Part shown: one piece after another, positions 31,717 to 34,881 of the stretch
Numbering within the stretch: position 1 is the first letter of the stretch
Layout of the letters: the number at the start of each line of letters is the position of its first letter
Assembly (NCBI GenBank): GCA_022573895.1
Contig: JACZTB010000015.1
Coordinates: 1-34,881 of the forward strand
DNA: 34,881 nucleotides
Direction: 5' to 3'
From: Nitrososphaerota archaeon
GTDB lineage: Archaea; Thermoproteota; Nitrososphaeria; Nitrososphaerales; Nitrosopumilaceae
Made by a program: the position numbers and the translations under genes
Notes under the pieces: model-generated
What the model saw: only the letters and a program-made list of their open reading frames with translations
What the model was told of the DNA's origin: nothing
The model's database searches: none

Positions 31717-31986
31717 TTACCAGTAGGCACTTGGACTTTCTTCATCGTATGTCTTACTCTTTCTAATAGAAACATAGTCTTTTATCCCGTTAAATCCACT
31801 GAATACGCCATCAGGTGCAAAAACTGACGGGGTAATTGTAGTTGGAACTTCACCACAACAACTTTCTTCGAATTTCTTGATATGATAAGTCACATAGACT
31901 ATTCCTGCCTTCTCAAATAACTGAACCGCATCATTTGATTCCTTGCCATCATCGATAAAAAGAACAGGCTTTCGTTTTTTTACCAC
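31717..31986 (-). CDS. Thioredoxin-fold protein without CxxC
   Basis: The 89-residue protein begins VKKRKPVLFIDDGKESNDAV, then a strand-helix pattern and the cis-proline segment TTITPSVFAPDGVFSGFNGI typical of glutaredoxin/GST-like folds. The active-site CxxC is replaced by DDGKESND, so classical disulfide reduction there is unlikely; a CC pair (EESCCGEV) lies mid-protein and could act instead. The GTG start fits a TATA-like TTTTTATTTA centred about 25 bases upstream. The neighbours are Rieske and DPSL genes. Confidence 0.65.
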   Translation of the reverse strand: MVKKRKPVLFIDDGKESNDAVQLFEKAGIVYVTYHIKKFEESCCGEVPTTITPSVFAPDGVFSGFNGIKDYVSIRKSKTYDEESPSAYW

Positions 31987-32025
31987 ATTGCTTTTTTTAT
32001 AATTCTAAATAAAAACTTGATCGCA

Positions 32026-32385
32026 TTATTGTTTTGGTCGGATTTCAAGGTATACCTCATTTTCCTTTATCTCTATATCATACATAATTAGATCCCCCGA
32101 TGCTCTCCATGCTGGATTTTGTTCTACCCATGTCTCACTTTTTTTCCAGGATTTCATATTAGTCAATTTACCTGTTAATACATCAAATTCATAATCATGC
32201 ATGTAACATACAACATTGTTACCTTTGTAGACCCCCTTGTGCATTGATGCACCCCTGTGTGGACATGAATTATCACATGCAAATAATTTACCATTTTTCT
32301 TGCCTACAAGAATTTCTTTTTTTTCTATGACGAATTTATTCAGAGAATTTTCTTGAATCTCGGAAACATTACACACTCGAAACAT
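32026..32385 (-). CDS. Rieske [2Fe-2S] ferredoxin
   Basis: The 119-residue soluble protein has the Rieske cluster ligands C41-x-H43 (CPHRGASMHKG) and C60-x2-H63 (CYMHDYEFD), 16 residues apart. It has no signal peptide or membrane helix, so it is a cytoplasmic electron carrier. A TATA-like AATTTATAAAATC lies about 25 bases before the ATG, so it can be transcribed separately, though the DPSL stop is only 34 bases upstream. It may pass electrons to or from DPSL (inference). Confidence 0.9.
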   Translation of the reverse strand: MFRVCNVSEIQENSLNKFVIEKKEILVGKKNGKLFACDNSCPHRGASMHKGVYKGNNVVCYMHDYEFDVLTGKLTNMKSWKKSETWVEQNPAWRASGDLIMYDIEIKENEVYLEIRPKQ

Positions 32386-32419
32386 AATTAATAAAAATAA
32401 AAAGGGATTTTATAAATTT

Positions 32420-33013
32420 CTATAGGTGTTGTAGACCGCCATGTCCCATTGTGTGTGGAGATTGACCAACAAATGCTCTTCTAAAGTGTCCAGAAGGTCT
32501 CTTTGTAAGTAATTCTACAAACCATGCTTCATGTTCTATCTCTTCTTGCATTATAGCCTGAGCTATATTGTAAGTTCGGTGATCTTTATTTGCGGTATAG
32601 TCACATACTTCGCCCCATGAACGAATTGCACATCTTTCTGCTGCAAGAAGAACTGTTAAAATCGTTTCTACGTCTTCCCAGTCGTCTGGCAGAAATGCAT
32701 CAGGACAACCTGCAAGGTCTGCAAAATCTCTAACGTCTCTTGGAAGGTTTCCTCCAATCTCATAGAGTCTTGGAACCATTGCTTCAAAGTGATTTCTGTC
32801 TTCAATTCTAGCATCTTCAACTATTTCTTTAATGCCTTCACCATCTCTACCTGTACAATGCATTCGAAGTATTGTGTAGTAATAATATGTAAAAAATTCA
32901 GCACCAACTCCTGCCAAAAGGAGTTTTCTGAGTTTTTCCACATCAATACCATTTTTTTCTATAACTTCTATTCCTACAAGTTCACCAATTTTTTCCTTGT
33001 AATCTGTAGTCAT
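32420..33013 (-). CDS. DPS-like thioferritin (DPSL)
   Basis: The 197-residue protein matches archaeal DPSL oxidative-stress ferritins, which form 12-subunit cages that oxidise iron with peroxide. Landmarks are [36 protein letters not shown], the second half [16 protein letters not shown] and [24 protein letters not shown]. Likely metal ligands are E39, E71/H75, E126, E158 and H161. The DPSL disulfide pair is C128 and C137. Unlike the paralogue at 30731, all motifs are kept. It has a TATA-like AATTAAATAAAG about 28 bases upstream. Confidence 0.9.
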   Translation of the reverse strand: MTTDYKEKIGELVGIEVIEKNGIDVEKLRKLLLAGVGAEFFTYYYYTILRMHCTGRDGEGIKEIVEDARIEDRNHFEAMVPRLYEIGGNLPRDVRDFADLAGCPDAFLPDDWEDVETILTVLLAAERCAIRSWGEVCDYTANKDHRTYNIAQAIMQEEIEHEAWFVELLTKRPSGHFRRAFVGQSPHTMGHGGLQHL

Positions 33014-33110
33014 GTGGAAACTATTCAGATGGAGCTTTATTTAATTGGATCATTTATTATAAAAATCTCGCTTAAATTATTTTAAATAATAATAAATTCA
33101 TTTTATATTA

Positions 33111-33407
33111 TTGGAAATTTCTGACGATTTTCGCAAAGAAATAGAAATTATTCTAAAAAATTGGATTAAACTAGTACAAGATCTGGACCCCAAATTCTTG
33201 GAAATGTTGAAGTTTCAACTTGATTATGAAAAACGACTTGAAGATCTACGAACTTTTCTTAGAAAAGAAGTGGATAATGACATTGAAAAGGCTTTTCATT
33301 CAGAGTTTCCAAACGAACAATACACTTCTAATGTAAAAGAGAAAATAGATAAAATAACTTCAAACTATCATGATAATCTATTAGAAGCAATAGAAAAATT
33401 AGAATAG
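33111..33407 (+). CDS. Coiled-coil hypothetical protein, 98 residues
   Basis: The protein is acidic, predicted helical throughout (DDFRKEIEIILKNWIKLV; MLKFQLDYEKRLEDLRTFL), and could form a coiled coil. The TTG start fits a TATA-like TTTAAATAAT centred about 26 bases upstream. There is no known family. It lies divergent to DPSL and upstream of the frameshifted zinc-ribbon gene. Confidence 0.55.
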   Translation: MEISDDFRKEIEIILKNWIKLVQDLDPKFLEMLKFQLDYEKRLEDLRTFLRKEVDNDIEKAFHSEFPNEQYTSNVKEKIDKITSNYHDNLLEAIEKLE

Positions 33408-33512
33408 GCTATCTGGAAATAAAATCACAATCTATTTCATCAAATCTACCAAGCTTAACTTTCTTCGAATCTAGAAGCTTAAGTTCATAAATAATACTTG
33501 CTTTCAAAAAGT

Positions 33513-33847
33513 ATGCTTGATGAAAATGATCTGTTAAACAGAATAATTCAGGTGAAAAACTTGAAAGAGAATTGTTTCAAGTACCTTGAAGAGTCATCAT
33601 CTAAATTATTAACTCATAAAATTATTTTCTCCATAGCAAAACTATCTTCTGAAAAAATGGACCCTGTCAAACTTGCAGCAATTTCTGAAGACATTTTTGG
33701 AAACAGTGATAAATCAAAGCAAGATCTGATTCGTTTAACCATGGAAAAATCACTTTCAAAGTGTGGAATTGTGGAAAAGAATTATGGCAAAATCAAAGAG
33801 TTTGTCCTCAGTGTGGACGTGATAGAGAACAAGATGATCCAGAATAA
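33513..33847 (+). pseudogene. Zinc-ribbon gene with a -1 frameshift
   Basis: ATG at 33513 follows a TATA-like TTCATAAATA by about 25 bases. The first 84 residues (MLDENDLLNRI to LTMEKSLSKC) are read in one frame. At 33762-33764 (TGT) a one-base step back opens a different frame that encodes WNCGKELWQNQRVCPQCGRD, then REQDDPE and a TAA at 33845-33847. Together they give a complete double-knuckle zinc ribbon C-x2-C ... C-x2-C, which the unshifted frame does not. The unshifted frame continues to 33872 without a motif. A lost T (TGTTGG to TGTGG) would explain it. It could be real loss, a sequencing error or programmed frameshifting. Confidence 0.55.
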
Positions 33848-33868
33848 TCATGTCTCTTTTCTTGGTGA

Positions 33869-34660
33869 ATGAAAATGAAAGAAGAAATTATTCTTGATTC
33901 AAATTTTAAAGTGGCTATGGATAAACTTGATGTCCTCAAAGACAAGCTTGCCCTATCTGATGTACTCAAGGAAAAAGCTGTACATATGTACAAAAAGATC
34001 ATTGAGAAAAATACCCTGAAGGGTAGATCAATTGATGCTATGGTCGCAGCAGTAATTTATGTTGCATGCAGGGATTCAGAGACATCTCACAACCTAAATG
34101 ATATCACAGAGGCCACAGGTCTCAGAAAAAAATCAATTCCAAATAATGATCAACTAGTTCTGTTTTACAGTAATCTAAACTCAATATCACAAATGATATT
34201 TCTGACACTAGTTACTTCGGGATTACGAATAGGTGAAGTTCTATCTTTGGATATAGATGACGTTGATTTTGAGATAAATATGATTGATGCATCCAAAATA
34301 CACAAATCACATACAAAATCTTCTTGGATTAGCTTTATAACTCATCAAGTATCAGAGTTAATTCAAATCTATGTTGAATCATTACATGGTACAAAGTTAT
34401 TTCCAGTATCATACAAGATAGTTCAAGAAAACTTTCAAAAAGCATCAAAAGAGTCAGGAATCAAGATAAAACCACATCTACTAAGGACAATATTCACTGA
34501 GAAATGCACTCAAGCTGGAATCGAAGAAAAGTACATTGATGCTTTTTGTGGTAGAATGTCTCAAAATATCATCAGAAAGCACTACACAGACTATTCTCCT
34601 GAAGCTATGAGGAGACATTATGACAAGGTAGAACCGTTTTTGAGATTGTCCTTAGAATAG
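33869..34660 (+). CDS. TFIIB cyclin repeat fused to a tyrosine-recombinase catalytic domain
   Basis: The 263-residue protein has two clear parts. Residues about 14-90 are the first cyclin repeat of an archaeal TFB: LSDVLKEKAVHMYKKIIEKN, then KGRSIDAMVAAVIYVACRDS, which matches the TFIIB signature. Residues about 91-263 are the catalytic domain of an archaeal integrase: Arg120 in TSGLRIGEV, a likely Lys at 146-150, HxxR at 203-206 (PHLLR) and Tyr239 in IIRKHYTDYSPE. The zinc ribbon and second cyclin repeat of TFB and the N-terminal core-binding domain of the integrase are all missing. The break lies inside the last cyclin helix. No stop or frameshift interrupts it. Confidence 0.85.
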   Translation: MKMKEEIILDSNFKVAMDKLDVLKDKLALSDVLKEKAVHMYKKIIEKNTLKGRSIDAMVAAVIYVACRDSETSHNLNDITEATGLRKKSIPNNDQLVLFYSNLNSISQMIFLTLVTSGLRIGEVLSLDIDDVDFEINMIDASKIHKSHTKSSWISFITHQVSELIQIYVESLHGTKLFPVSYKIVQENFQKASKESGIKIKPHLLRTIFTEKCTQAGIEEKYIDAFCGRMSQNIIRKHYTDYSPEAMRRHYDKVEPFLRLSLE

Positions 34661-34819
34661 ATGATCTTTCAGGGATAAAGCCACACCATAATCTGTAGTA
34701 TGATTACGCTATTTTTGGTATGAACTAAGCTTGTATACTTTACATAATCCTTAGGTAGATTACGTAAATTTTGTGAATCGTACTATTTTCAGTATTCCTA
34801 AAATTTTGACGATCTTTTT

Positions 34820-34881
34820 CTAGTCTTGCTTCAAACCTTTGCGTACAATATCATTCAAAGTCCTAGAGAAATTAACTGAGC
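34820..34881 (-). CDS. Ribbon-helix-helix protein, C-terminus only
   Basis: From the right window edge the minus strand reads SVNFSRTLNDIVRKGLKQD and stops at TAG 34820-34822. The pattern SFSRxLN-x-V-x-x-GLK is the same as in the 8996-9151 protein, so this is probably a related small DNA-binding protein. Its N-terminus is beyond the window. It is convergent with the TFB-integrase fusion, with 159 AT-rich bases between and no visible gene. Confidence 0.55.
   Translation of the reverse strand, partial: SVNFSRTLNDIVRKGLKQD

Noticed and set aside
33803-33847. CPQCGR as the zinc ribbon of a TFB continuing into the integrase fusion
   Set aside because: Two in-frame stops lie between it and the fusion. 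The preceding CGKELW in the same frame gives a better, complete zinc ribbon of the upstream gene.

Overview
The window is AT-rich archaeal DNA, most likely from the Nitrososphaerota (Thaumarchaeota), close to Nitrosopumilus or Nitrosarchaeum. Evidence includes an archaeal ribosomal-protein cluster with eS4, uL24 and the RNase P protein Rpp29, an alpha-type proteasome subunit, formate-dependent PurP, the PurS/PurQ/small-PurL trio, a TFIIB cyclin domain, and many genes whose start codon lies about 25 bases after a TATA box (leaderless transcription). Strong Shine-Dalgarno sites are few and stand out. No search could be run; family calls come from motifs read by eye.

Layout. 1-9.2 kb: a winged-helix gene cut by the left edge, a possible operator, a membrane protein with two cysteine motifs, a CBS-TrkH potassium transporter, a DUF151 protein, purP, a ubiX/SRPBCC pair, tatC-tatA and a small ribbon-helix-helix protein. 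9.3-15.5 kb: overlapping purS-purQ-purL-purF, then a DUF427 gene, an anchored exported protein and purC. Together with purP this covers several steps of de novo purine synthesis. 15.5-20.1 kb: gene-poor, with small or broken frames, an ArsR-like regulator and flavin/F420 oxidoreductase pair, an H1-like basic protein with 33-base tandem repeats, four copies of a short palindrome, a G/C-run structured element that may be an RNA, and tRNA-Asn. 20.2-30.1 kb, all minus strand: psmA, a SPOUT methyltransferase, a tiny membrane protein, then rpl3-rpl4-rpl23-rps19-rpl22-rps3-rpl29-rnp1-rps17-rpl14-rpl24-rps4e-rpl5-rps14-rps8-rpl6. rpl2 is missing from its usual place.

30.1-34.9 kb is the accessory-looking end: a possible hairpin RNA, a half-length DPS-like ferritin, a minus-strand row DPSL - Rieske - thioredoxin-fold - basic protein, a frameshifted zinc-ribbon gene, and a TFIIB cyclin repeat fused in frame to a tyrosine-recombinase catalytic domain. 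A second ribbon-helix-helix gene is cut by the right edge.

Most worth attention are the TFB-integrase fusion, the DPSL/Rieske/thioredoxin-fold row with the separate half-DPSL gene, the structured element near 18.3-18.55 kb, and the palindrome family at 17.1-20.0 kb.
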